Source: an uncultured Bacteroidia bacterium
Lineage (GTDB): Bacteria > Bacteroidota > Bacteroidia > Bacteroidales > UBA932
Assembly: GCA_902780935.1 (NCBI GenBank)
Contig: CACZHP010000008.1
Span: forward strand, 62,001-126,000
Direction: 5' to 3'
Length of the DNA: 64,000 nt
How positions within the stretch are numbered: position 1 is the first letter of the stretch; the number at the start of each line of letters is the position of its first letter. Below the pieces are notes generated by a model. The model was not told the DNA's origin. It saw only the letters and a list, made by a program, of their open reading frames with translations, and made no database searches. Of this stretch, positions 44,061-52,344 are shown in pieces. The position numbers and the translations under genes are program-made.

Positions 44061-47000
44061 ATGATGAAATACAATCTGTTGACTGCCAGCTTAATCCTGC
44101 TGCTGTTCTCCTGCGGCTCTCCCCAGAAGAACGATTCTTTGAACAACAGTGACACCGAATTGGCCCGAGCCATCCTCGCCGACAAGACACTTGACAAAGT
44201 CGAGAAGATGGGTAAAGAACTGCTGTCCAAAGGCTACAACGCCGGCAGCGGCTATTCCGAAGTCTGGATCCGGGACATGAACACCTTCATCGAGACATCC
44301 CTCGAGGTGGTCGAGCCCTCCGACGTCAAGAAAGCCCTTAGCTATTTCCTGCTGCTCCAACAGCCTAATGACGAGATAATTGACGGGTATGTCCTGAAAG
44401 GAAGGGTCGATTGGTACGACCCGAATCAATATTATTCCGACAACGATCCGGACCATGTCGGCTTCAAAAACACGGTTGAGACTGACCAGGAGACATCCCT
44501 GGTCCAGGCGGTTCGGAAATATGTCGAGAAGACCGGTGATATCGATTTCCTCTCCGAGGACATGGCCGGGAAGACCGTGTACCAGAGACTGAAGGCGGCG
44601 ATGGAATATCTCCTGAGGGAGAAATACGACAGCAAGTACGGTCTCTTGACCGGGGCGCTGACATCAGACTGGGGCGATGTGGAGAATGATCCTGAGAACT
44701 GCGTGGACATAGGCCCCGGCTCCATTGTGACGATAGACATCTATGACAACGCCATGATGGTCATCGCCCTGCGGGATCTTCAGGCACTTACCGGCGATCC
44801 GGCGGAGAAAGCATATTGGAAGGGACTTGGGGAGAGTTTCTCAAGGAATATTCGGAAATATCTCTGGGACAAGAAGAACCAGCGCTTCATCCCGCATATT
44901 TACCCCGATGGGAAGCCTGAGGCCGTCAATTTCGACGAGGATATGATTTACTATCATGGAGGCACCGCGATTGCTATCGAAGCCGGCCTGCTGACAAAGG
45001 AGGAGATCGCGAAGGTCAACTCTGACATGCTGGATAACGTCAAGGCCTCCGGAATGCCTTCAATAGGGCTCACGGTCTATCCGCCCTATCCCTATGGCTT
45101 CTTCCCCGGTTTTTATCCCGGCGGAATGGCTAATCCTTACAGCTACCAGAACGGCGGGGACTGGACCTGGTTCGGCGGCAGGATGATCCAGCAACTTGTC
45201 GGAAACGGGTTTGTCCAGGAAGCCTATCAGGAAATACGTCCGATGATAGACAGGGTAATCGTCAACGGCGACTTCTACGAATGGTATGGCCCCGGCGGTG
45301 TTCCCAGCGGATCGGCGGCGTTCAAAGGCTCTGCCGGAGTACTCTGCAAAGCCATCAGGCTATTAAGGGCTTGGGCGATGGAGCATTCTGAAGGCGAAGT
45401 GGAGAATCTTTCGCAATATGTCAACCCCTTGATAGGCAGCGCCCATTGCCGCTGGTTCCATGTGGCTCCAGGTGCCCTGCCTTTCGGCCTCGCGAAACCA
45501 GGCCCCTCAACGAACGGCAGCTACGGCAACAAATCCGGTTGGGAAGCCACCGGTTACGACTATCGCCACACCTCGATCGAGGGTTTCCCGTGCCTGCATG
45601 AGTTCCAAGTCGGAGGCATAGTGCTGATGCCTACGACAGGGGTGCTGAAGACCGTACCGGGGACCTTGGACGGGGCTGTGGACGGTTACCGCTCTGCGTT
45701 CAGCCACGAGAATGAAACCGCTGCCCCGGGGTACTACTCCGTTTGGCTGGACGACTATGGGATTAAGGCGGAAGTGACTGCTACCAAGAGGGTGGCTTAC
45801 CAGCGTTTCAATTTCCCCGGAGGGGAGGAAGGGCATCTGCTTTTTGACATAGGCAACCGCCAGGGCGAGAGTGGCCCTGCCAAGGACGCTGAGGTCGTTA
45901 TCCGTGAGGACGGGACCGTTGAGGGCTGGGTGCGTACCCTGCCCGTCTATAGTGACAAGTACCAGGACGGGGCGACAGTGACCATGTTCTTCTCGGCCGA
46001 CCTTGACAAAAAGCCTTCAGAGTCAGGTACTTTCGTTGGCAAAAAAGTCTTCTCTGGCGCGAAGTCCGCAAAGGGTGTCGGAGCAGGGGCATATCTCAGT
46101 TTCCCGGCAGGAACCGGAACCGTCACCACCCGGGTCGGCCTGTCATATACCTCTATTGAGAATGCCCGCCTGAACCGTGAGAGCGAGACGGAGGGAGGAA
46201 AATTAGGCTTCGACGAGGCCAGGACACGCTCCGCCCGGACATGGGAGTCTTACCTCGGAAGGATCCGGGTGAAGACAGCCTCGGTCGAAGACAAGGTTAA
46301 GTTCTACACCGGGCTCTACCACGCTGTCCTCGGGAGGGGATTGGCCAGCGATGTCAACGGGGATTACCCGACCCACGACGGTGGGATAGGGCATCTGCCG
46401 AAAGGTCCCGACGGGGGTCCAGCGTTCTCATTTGTCAACTCCGACGGAATTTGGGGAGGCCAGTGGAACCTGACACAGGTTTGGGCGCTTGCGTATCCGG
46501 AATATCTTTCGGACTTCGTCAACACGCATATTCAAGTCTATAAGGATTCCGGATGGCTCGGCGATGGGATAGCCTGCAGCCGGTACGTCTCCGGAGTCGG
46601 TACCAACCAGCTCGGCAACACCATCGCAGCCGCTTACATGCGGGGCATCAGGACTTTCGACGTGGAGGCAGGATATGCGGCGGCCCGGAAGAACGAGCTC
46701 GACGGCGAGAACCGCCCGATGGGCGCCGGGAAGATGGACACCGACCAGTTCGTCAGACTCGGATATGTCCCTCACAAGGACTCCGGACCATGGCCGGACG
46801 AGGGGTGGATGTTCTCCGCTTCCCACACCCTGGAATATTGCTTCGGAGCCTATGCGGTCGCCCAGATGGCCAGGGAACTCGGCAAGACTGAGGACTATGA
46901 CCGCCTGATGGAACTGTCTAAGGGATGGGAGAATATCTACGACGACAAGGAAAATCTCATCCACCCCAAGTGGGAGAACGGGGAGTTCATCGGTGACTTC

Positions 47001-47672
47001 AACCCGATGCAGGTCTGGAGGGGATTCCAGGAGGGCAATGCTTACCAATATACCTTCTATGTGCCGCACGATCCGAAGAGCCTGATAGCGAAGATGGGTG
47101 CCGAGGAGTTTTCCGCCCGTCTGGACAGCATCTTCGCCCGTTCTGAGGCGAATATATTCAGCGGAGGAAAGACCATCGACGCCTTTGCTGGTCTCCAGAC
47201 TTACTACAACCAGGGTAACCAGCCCTGCCTCCACATCCCTTGGCTTTTCAACCAGGCTGGTCGTCCTTCCCTTACCCAGAAGTGGGTGAGAGCCATCCTT
47301 GACGACTTCTATGGCACTGACGGCATCCACGGCTACGGTTACGGTCAGGATGAGGACCAGGGCCAGCTCGGCGCCTGGTATGTGATCTCATCCCTGGGTC
47401 TTTTCGATGTCGCCGGCCTGTGCGACAAGGACGCCGCTTTCGCCCTGGGAAGCCCCAAGTTCGACGAGGTGACTATCACCCTTGACGAGCGCTATTACCC
47501 CGGAAGAACATTCACGATTGTGACAAGTGACAATTCCAGGATTAATAAATATGCACAAAGCTATGTCCTTAACGGACAGGAACTTCACACACCGTTTATC
47601 CCATTTGACAAAGTCGTCTCCGGAGGAAGGCTAGAGGTCGGGATGGGGATGAGTCCCAAAGACAGTTATTGA
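44061..47672 (+). CDS. Two-domain glycosidase lipoprotein: six-hairpin enzyme plus GH92
   Basis: A 1203-residue lipoprotein (signal ending LLLFSCG). Residues about 30-450 form an (alpha/alpha)6-type domain: VWIRDMNTFIETSL, TVETDQETSLVQAVRKYVE, GDWTWFGGRMIQQLVG, EWYGPGGVPSGS. Its family is uncertain, but it resembles amylo-glucosidase-like six-hairpin glycosidases. Residues about 460-1200 are a complete GH92 alpha-mannosidase: YVNPLIGS, PGALPFGLAKPGP, GIWGGQWNLTQVWALAYPEY, NPMQVWRGFQEGNAYQYTFY, YGQDEDQGQLGAWYV. GH92 enzymes are calcium-dependent exo-mannosidases acting on N-glycans. GH92 normally stands alone at about 750 residues, so the fusion is unusual. It suggests sequential trimming of one host or yeast glycan. 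Confidence 0.88.
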   Translation: MMKYNLLTASLILLLFSCGSPQKNDSLNNSDTELARAILADKTLDKVEKMGKELLSKGYNAGSGYSEVWIRDMNTFIETSLEVVEPSDVKKALSYFLLLQQPNDEIIDGYVLKGRVDWYDPNQYYSDNDPDHVGFKNTVETDQETSLVQAVRKYVEKTGDIDFLSEDMAGKTVYQRLKAAMEYLLREKYDSKYGLLTGALTSDWGDVENDPENCVDIGPGSIVTIDIYDNAMMVIALRDLQALTGDPAEKAYWKGLGESFSRNIRKYLWDKKNQRFIPHIYPDGKPEAVNFDEDMIYYHGGTAIAIEAGLLTKEEIAKVNSDMLDNVKASGMPSIGLTVYPPYPYGFFPGFYPGGMANPYSYQNGGDWTWFGGRMIQQLVGNGFVQEAYQEIRPMIDRVIVNGDFYEWYGPGGVPSGSAAFKGSAGVLCKAIRLLRAWAMEHSEGEVENLSQYVNPLIGSAHCRWFHVAPGALPFGLAKPGPSTNGSYGNKSGWEATGYDYRHTSIEGFPCLHEFQVGGIVLMPTTGVLKTVPGTLDGAVDGYRSAFSHENETAAPGYYSVWLDDYGIKAEVTATKRVAYQRFNFPGGEEGHLLFDIGNRQGESGPAKDAEVVIREDGTVEGWVRTLPVYSDKYQDGATVTMFFSADLDKKPSESGTFVGKKVFSGAKSAKGVGAGAYLSFPAGTGTVTTRVGLSYTSIENARLNRESETEGGKLGFDEARTRSARTWESYLGRIRVKTASVEDKVKFYTGLYHAVLGRGLASDVNGDYPTHDGGIGHLPKGPDGGPAFSFVNSDGIWGGQWNLTQVWALAYPEYLSDFVNTHIQVYKDSGWLGDGIACSRYVSGVGTNQLGNTIAAAYMRGIRTFDVEAGYAAARKNELDGENRPMGAGKMDTDQFVRLGYVPHKDSGPWPDEGWMFSASHTLEYCFGAYAVAQMARELGKTEDYDRLMELSKGWENIYDDKENLIHPKWENGEFIGDFNPMQVWRGFQEGNAYQYTFYVPHDPKSLIAKMGAEEFSARLDSIFARSEANIFSGGKTIDAFAGLQTYYNQGNQPCLHIPWLFNQAGRPSLTQKWVRAILDDFYGTDGIHGYGYGQDEDQGQLGAWYVISSLGLFDVAGLCDKDAAFALGSPKFDEVTITLDERYYPGRTFTIVTSDNSRINKYAQSYVLNGQELHTPFIPFDKVVSGGRLEVGMGMSPKDSY

Positions 47673-47678
47673 TGATTT

Positions 47679-47693
47679 TGCAACCTGGTTGCA
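47679..47693. promoter_or_regulatory. Perfect 15-nt palindrome upstream of the metal TonB operon
   Basis: TGCAACC-T-GGTTGCA is a perfect 7-1-7 palindrome between the glycosidase stop and the TonB receptor start. A TACATTCG (47706-47713), one mismatch from the -7 consensus, lies just downstream, so a repressor bound here would block transcription. A metal-responsive regulator is a reasonable guess, given the genes. Confidence 0.45.
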
Positions 47694-47733
47694 TGCGATA
47701 ATTGTTACATTCGCAAGTTTTAAAATATTACTT

Positions 47734-49734
47734 GTGAACAAGCCGTTGTTACTTATATTGGGACTTTGCCTATCCGTTCCGGTTCTTGCCCAATCAGTCG
47801 AGGACCAGAAGGACAGGACTGATACTCTGAATGCCACCGTGTTCACATCCAGACGCAATGCGGGGGCGCTTTCCAAAGGTAAGGATCTTCGAACGGAGGT
47901 TATAAGCTCCGCCGGACTTATGAAACTCGCCTGCTGCAACCTCGCCGAGAGTTTCGAAAACTCGGCCAGCGTCACGGTCGGATATTCCGATGCTGTCACC
48001 GGGGCCCGCCAGATCCGCCTTTTGGGCCTTTCCGGAGTGTATCTCCAGATGCTGGAGGAGAACCGTCCTGTGATGCGTGGACTGAGCGCCCCTTTCGGGC
48101 TTTCCTTTGTCCCCGGACCCTGGATGGAGAGCATCCAGATTGCGAAAGGATCACCTTCGGTCATCAACGGTACCGAGTCCATGACCGGCCAGATCAACAC
48201 CGAGTTCCGCAAGCCAACGGACGAGATTCCGCTGTTCATCAATGTCGTCGGCATGTCCGACACCAAGACAGATTTCAATCTCGCCTCCTCGCTCCAGTTC
48301 GGAGACAAGCTGTCCACGGTTACCCTTGCCCATGCGGAAGGCAACTTCAAGTCCCATGACATGAATATGGACGGTTTCCTGGACGACCCGATGAGAAAGC
48401 AGGTCAACCTGGGCAGCCGATGGCTGTGGTACACTCCGGAACTGGTGATTCATTGGGGTGCGAGCGCCCTGTACGACTCGAGGATAGGAGGACAGGAAGT
48501 CGGCTGGAAGTCAGACATCTCAAACAAGAGAGTCAACGCCTACATCAAAATCGGACATCCTTTCCGGGAGGACAACTCATCGAGCCTGGCGTTCATCGGC
48601 GACTACACTTTCAACGACATGGACGCGGGTTTCGGCCCGGCCATGTACGGTGGACGGCAGCACTCGGGATTCCTGAACCTGATGTTCCGGGACGCTTTCG
48701 CTGAGCGCCATGACTTGACCCTCGGTCTGAGCTCCACCTTGGACGGTTATTCTGAAACCCTCCGGAGGAGCCTCCCCAACAAGGTGGAAAACTCTTTCCA
48801 CGATCTCAAAACCAATCTGATTGACCTGAGGGCTTATGGCGAATACACCTTCCATGTGGAAGAGAAGTTCTCTGCGATCCTCGGCCTTAACGGGGACTGG
48901 TTCAAGGACTATGGTTTCCGTTTCTCCCCGAGGCTGACACTGAAGTACCAGCCCCTCGAGGCGGTCATCCTCAGGGCAAACGGTGGCAGGGGGCTTAGGA
49001 ACGCGCTTCCGCTGATTGACAATTTCGGAGTGTTCTCAACCGGCAAGGCATTCCGTGGGGACTATATCTCCCATCCCCTGGAGGACTCCTGGACTTTCGG
49101 AGGCAACGCCACCTTCTACATCAATGAGAGCGACTACCTGAGCCTGGATTATTTCTCCACCCGTTTCACCGACCAGCTTGTCGTCGATAGGGAGCGGCGG
49201 CCAGGTGAGATAGCTTTCTATCCGCTGGACGGGAAGTCGTTCAGTGACAGCTACCAGGCAGACATCCACTTCGAGCCATCATCCCACTTCACGGTGGACC
49301 TGACCGCGAGGTACACCGATGCAAGGACCACCTACAGCTCATCCGGACTTCGCGAGGTCCCGCTCACCAGCCGTTTCAAGGGAGTGGTCAACCTCCAGTA
49401 CAAGACCAATCTCGGCAAGTGGGTTTTCGACCTTACAGGTTCGGTCAACGGATCTGCCAGGGTCTATGACTTCATGCTCGACCTGTATCCTGAGGGAAGG
49501 ACTCCGGTCTATCCTCTCCTGTATGCCCAGGTGACTCGCCGGTTTAAAGGCTTTGATGTGTATCTCGGCGGGGAGAACCTTACGGGCTCCCGCCAGAAAG
49601 ACGTAATTCTTGGCACGAGAATGGCAGACGGGATGGTGGACACGAGTTCCTCCGACTTCGACGCCAGCGCCGTCTGGGGTCCCCTTATGGGTGCGACGGT
49701 CTATGCCGGAATTCGTGTAACAATTTGGAAATAA
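47734..49734 (+). CDS. TonB-dependent receptor paired with an HMA protein
   Basis: A 666-residue outer-membrane receptor starting at GTG 47734 (VNKPLLLILGLCLSVPVLAQ signal peptide); no ATG is available and the upstream TTG would add 15 residues that spoil the signal. The plug has LMKLACCNLAESFENSASVTVGY, with a Cys-Cys pair, and GARQIRLLGLSGVYLQMLEENRPV. Barrel strands fill the rest. It lacks a SusC-type N-domain. The next gene, 17 nt downstream, encodes a secreted heavy-metal-binding protein, so uptake of a metal or metal chelate (copper is typical for HMA domains) is the best guess. Confidence 0.83.
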   Translation: MNKPLLLILGLCLSVPVLAQSVEDQKDRTDTLNATVFTSRRNAGALSKGKDLRTEVISSAGLMKLACCNLAESFENSASVTVGYSDAVTGARQIRLLGLSGVYLQMLEENRPVMRGLSAPFGLSFVPGPWMESIQIAKGSPSVINGTESMTGQINTEFRKPTDEIPLFINVVGMSDTKTDFNLASSLQFGDKLSTVTLAHAEGNFKSHDMNMDGFLDDPMRKQVNLGSRWLWYTPELVIHWGASALYDSRIGGQEVGWKSDISNKRVNAYIKIGHPFREDNSSSLAFIGDYTFNDMDAGFGPAMYGGRQHSGFLNLMFRDAFAERHDLTLGLSSTLDGYSETLRRSLPNKVENSFHDLKTNLIDLRAYGEYTFHVEEKFSAILGLNGDWFKDYGFRFSPRLTLKYQPLEAVILRANGGRGLRNALPLIDNFGVFSTGKAFRGDYISHPLEDSWTFGGNATFYINESDYLSLDYFSTRFTDQLVVDRERRPGEIAFYPLDGKSFSDSYQADIHFEPSSHFTVDLTARYTDARTTYSSSGLREVPLTSRFKGVVNLQYKTNLGKWVFDLTGSVNGSARVYDFMLDLYPEGRTPVYPLLYAQVTRRFKGFDVYLGGENLTGSRQKDVILGTRMADGMVDTSSSDFDASAVWGPLMGATVYAGIRVTIWK

Positions 49735-49751
49735 TTGATAATTAAAGTGAT

Positions 49752-50087
49752 ATGAAAAGAGTTCTGTTTTCTGTTCTTTCAGCTCTTCTTCTTGCGGCTC
49801 CCGTCGCCCTCTCCGCTTCAGAGCCCGCCGCGTCATATTCATTTGACAAGAAGAAGACCAATTCCGTCACAGTGACCTACAACGTTAACATGCACTGCGA
49901 CAAGTGTGTCAACAAGATCAAGGAGAACATCTCCTTCATGAAAGGGGTTGAGGACCTGAAAGTCTCCCTTGACGAGAAGACGGTGGTGATAAAATACAAT
50001 CCCGCCAAGACGGACGAGCCCACTCTCGTGAAGGCCATTGAGAAGTGCGGATATACTGCGGAAAAAGTGGAGAAAGTGGATAAATGA
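49752..50087 (+). CDS. Secreted heavy-metal-associated (HMA) domain protein
   Basis: A 111-residue protein with a signal peptide (MKRVLFSVLSALLLAAPVALSASEP) and one HMA domain with the metal site NMHCDKCVNKI (CxxC) and the fold's typical end GYTAEKV. HMA domains bind Cu(I) or similar soft metals. As a periplasmic chaperone it could accept metal from the upstream TonB receptor. Its stop overlaps the next start (ATGA, 50084-50087). Confidence 0.88.
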   Translation: MKRVLFSVLSALLLAAPVALSASEPAASYSFDKKKTNSVTVTYNVNMHCDKCVNKIKENISFMKGVEDLKVSLDEKTVVIKYNPAKTDEPTLVKAIEKCGYTAEKVEKVDK

Positions 50088-51238
50088 GATACCGTCGCCT
50101 TTTAGCCGTCCTCTTAGTCTGGGCGGCTTTTTTCACCTCATGCTCTAAGGACAATAAGTTGATGCCTGTCAGTCTGAGCTGTCAGGCTCCGCCTTTCTTG
50201 ACTCCGGGCGACAAGGTCGCTTTGCTGTCCCCATCATACTATGTCCCGCAGTCCAAGGTCGACAGTGCGGCAGCGGTCATCCGTTCCTGGGGATATGAGC
50301 CGGTCATTGGCCCGAATGTCGGTAAGGAATATCTCGGCAAGTACGCCGGGACTCCCGAGGAGCGCGAGTCTGACATTCTCTGGGCCCTGCATGATCCTGA
50401 GATAAAGGCTATTATCTGCAATAGGGGAGGTTACGGAACCATCCGGTTTGTGGACAGGCTTGATCTGAACGAGCTTAGAAAGCATCCAAAATGGCTGGTC
50501 GGGTTCAGCGACATCACCACCCTTCATGAGATGGAGACCATGGCCGGCGTGATGAGCGTCCACGGCACAATGGGTACCTTCCTGGCCAAATCAGGGGGTC
50601 TGGACCGCACCAGCCTCCTTGTGAAAGATATCCTCTCCGGAACCATACCGCACTATGAGGTTCCTTCCCATCCCAATGACATTCCCGGCAAGGCGACCGG
50701 TGTGCTTGTGGGGGGCAATCTGTGTACCTTTTCACCGATTTTGGGAACTGTTGCGGACGCGACCAGGGGGAAAGACATCATCCTTTTCATCGAGGAGGTT
50801 GAGGAGAATATGAGCCATATTGACAGGCTCATCAACACCTTGGCTCTCAACGGGGTGTTCGACCGCTGCAAAGGTGTGATTCTGGGAGAGTTCACCGATT
50901 GCGAGGCCAATCTGGATTTTTCCAGCGTCGAGGAGATGGTATGCTCTTATTTGAAGGACTACAATATCCCTGTATGCTGCGGGTTCCCTGCCGGGCATGA
51001 TGACGTGAATCTCCCGTTGGTGATGGGCTCCCCGGTGACATTGGATGTCACCGGGGAAGGTTCATCGCTCTCGTTCAAAGTGGGAGGAGCCGACAAATGG
51101 GTCCAGGTGGCCGACGCTCTCGCGGCGTCTGACACGACTAAGACAGTCGCTGGTGACATGGAGTTCCCTGAAAAGAAGCAGTCGGAAATCGTCCGGGCCT
51201 TCAATTTCGCCCGCTATTACAAAGGCATCAGGAAATAG
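50084..51238 (+). CDS. S66 LD-carboxypeptidase-like lipoprotein
   Basis: A 384-residue predicted lipoprotein (signal ending AAFFTSC) with a peptidase S66 (LdcA/MccF) domain: PGDKVALLSPSYYV, ICNRGGYGTIRFVDRLD, WLVGFSDIT with the likely nucleophile Ser, VGGNLCTF, FIEEVEE with the catalytic Glu region, and a C-terminal His in GFPAGHDDVNLPL. S66 enzymes cut the L-D bond of peptidoglycan tetrapeptides or inactivate microcin C-like compounds. LdcA is usually cytoplasmic, so the lipoprotein signal makes this an envelope enzyme, as often in Bacteroidota. Confidence 0.88.
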   Translation: MRYRRLLAVLLVWAAFFTSCSKDNKLMPVSLSCQAPPFLTPGDKVALLSPSYYVPQSKVDSAAAVIRSWGYEPVIGPNVGKEYLGKYAGTPEERESDILWALHDPEIKAIICNRGGYGTIRFVDRLDLNELRKHPKWLVGFSDITTLHEMETMAGVMSVHGTMGTFLAKSGGLDRTSLLVKDILSGTIPHYEVPSHPNDIPGKATGVLVGGNLCTFSPILGTVADATRGKDIILFIEEVEENMSHIDRLINTLALNGVFDRCKGVILGEFTDCEANLDFSSVEEMVCSYLKDYNIPVCCGFPAGHDDVNLPLVMGSPVTLDVTGEGSSLSFKVGGADKWVQVADALAASDTTKTVAGDMEFPEKKQSEIVRAFNFARYYKGIRK

Positions 51239-51240
51239 AC

Positions 51241-52344
51241 CTATTCTATGACAAGCCCGTCGTAGGCCGGGCGGACAATCGAGTGGATGTGCTGTTCCGA
51301 GCACATGCGCTCGAGTTCCTTGTCGAATACTTCGTGGACAGGGAAGGAATGTGAGAGGTGGGTGAGCCAGGTATGTTCGGCGCGGATGCGGTCGGCGAGG
51401 TCGAGGGTTTCCTGGAGACTGAAGTGGGAATGATGTCTGTTGTAGCCTACCGTGTTGAGGGTCAGGTGTTTCAGCCCTTCCAGTTTGGCGAATTCACTTT
51501 CCGGGAGCGTGCTCATGTCGGTAATATACGCTATGTCCCCGAACCGGAATCCCAGCACCGGCAATTTATCATGCAGTCCCCGTATCGGAATAATCGTCAC
51601 CTCTGTCGCTGACGGCTCAGCTGTTTCGAATCTGTCGTCAGGCTCTGACAGACCTGACGACAGCTCGCCATCGTTTGCTGCAGGCGGCAATGCGCCTGGG
51701 CGGACATTTTCCCGGATAGGGCGCGAAGCGCAGGGAGCCCAGGCGCCTTTTGCCGACTGCAGTGACACATCGGCAGCTACCGCTTTCGGGGCTTCGTCGA
51801 TCATATCGTCAAGCGAGCGGGCTGTGGGGATGAGGCTGCCGTCGGGGAGGCGGTAGTGGTAACCGATGTCGTGGACCCAGACGAGTTCCTTGTCGGCGGT
51901 GTCTTTCCGGAGTATGAACGGACGCTCGTCGATGACGTGCAGCATCCATTCGGGAGCTCCGGGATATTTCGGGAACTTGAAGACATAGGGATATTCCCGG
52001 ATAAGGTCCTCGAGGACATTCCTCTCGCAGTAAATCTCTGCGGCGCGGCGGTCCACATAATTCAGCGAGCGCACATCATCGAGCCCTCCCGTGTGGTCCT
52101 TGTGGTTGTGGGTCAGCAGGATAGCATCGAGATGGCTAATCCCGAGCCGGAGCATCTGCATCCGGAAGTCGGGACCCGCGTCCACGAGAATACTCAGTCC
52201 TTCATATTCAACGAATGCCGATGCCCTGAACCTCTTGTCACGCTCGTCTTTCGAGCGGCACACCTCGCACTTGCATCCGATAATCGGTACTCCCTGGGAA
52301 GTTCCGGTCCCGAGAAATGTCAGCCTTGCCCTGCCACCTGTCAT
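51241..52344 (-). CDS. PhnP-like metallo-beta-lactamase hydrolase with inserts
   Basis: A 367-residue MBL-fold hydrolase: FLGTGTSQGVPIIGCKCEVC, the zinc motif THNHKDHTGGLDD, THLSHSF and a C-terminal AYDGLVIE. The GCxCxVC site at the N-terminus fits the PhnP group (phosphodiesterases on cyclic phosphates). The family is usually about 250 residues. About 70-100 extra residues (PCASRPIREN...) between GSLIPTARS and TEVTIIPI come from two adjacent palindromic inserts. Its ATG overlaps the mtaB stop (52341-52344), so the two are co-expressed. Confidence 0.86.
   Translation of the reverse strand: MTGGRARLTFLGTGTSQGVPIIGCKCEVCRSKDERDKRFRASAFVEYEGLSILVDAGPDFRMQMLRLGISHLDAILLTHNHKDHTGGLDDVRSLNYVDRRAAEIYCERNVLEDLIREYPYVFKFPKYPGAPEWMLHVIDERPFILRKDTADKELVWVHDIGYHYRLPDGSLIPTARSLDDMIDEAPKAVAADVSLQSAKGAWAPCASRPIRENVRPGALPPAANDGELSSGLSEPDDRFETAEPSATEVTIIPIRGLHDKLPVLGFRFGDIAYITDMSTLPESEFAKLEGLKHLTLNTVGYNRHHSHFSLQETLDLADRIRAEHTWLTHLSHSFPVHEVFDKELERMCSEQHIHSIVRPAYDGLVIE
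51632..51663 (-). repeat. Core-less hairpin in the MBL gene
   Basis: Arms CTGTCGTCAGG (51632-51642) and CCTGACGACAG (51653-51663) pair perfectly over 11 nt with a 10-nt loop. The inner CAGGCTCTG...CAGACCTG is the same as the inner arm sequences of the recQ core C element (43468-43476 and 43584-43591), but no core lies between. It looks like an element that lost, or never received, its core. Confidence 0.75.
51678..51762 (-). repeat. Palindromic insert, core B, in the MBL gene
   Basis: Arms CTGCAGGCGGCAATGCGCCTGGG (split: 51678-51700) and 51738-51762 pair with a few bulges. The core 51705-51737 is identical in 33 nt to metH 15950-15982 and in the same frame and orientation (PCASRPIREN). It lies 15 nt from a second, core-less hairpin. 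Confidence 0.85.

Noticed and set aside
46428..47330. 300-codon open frame antisense to the GH92 domain
   Set aside because: The sense frame carries conserved GH92 motifs throughout.
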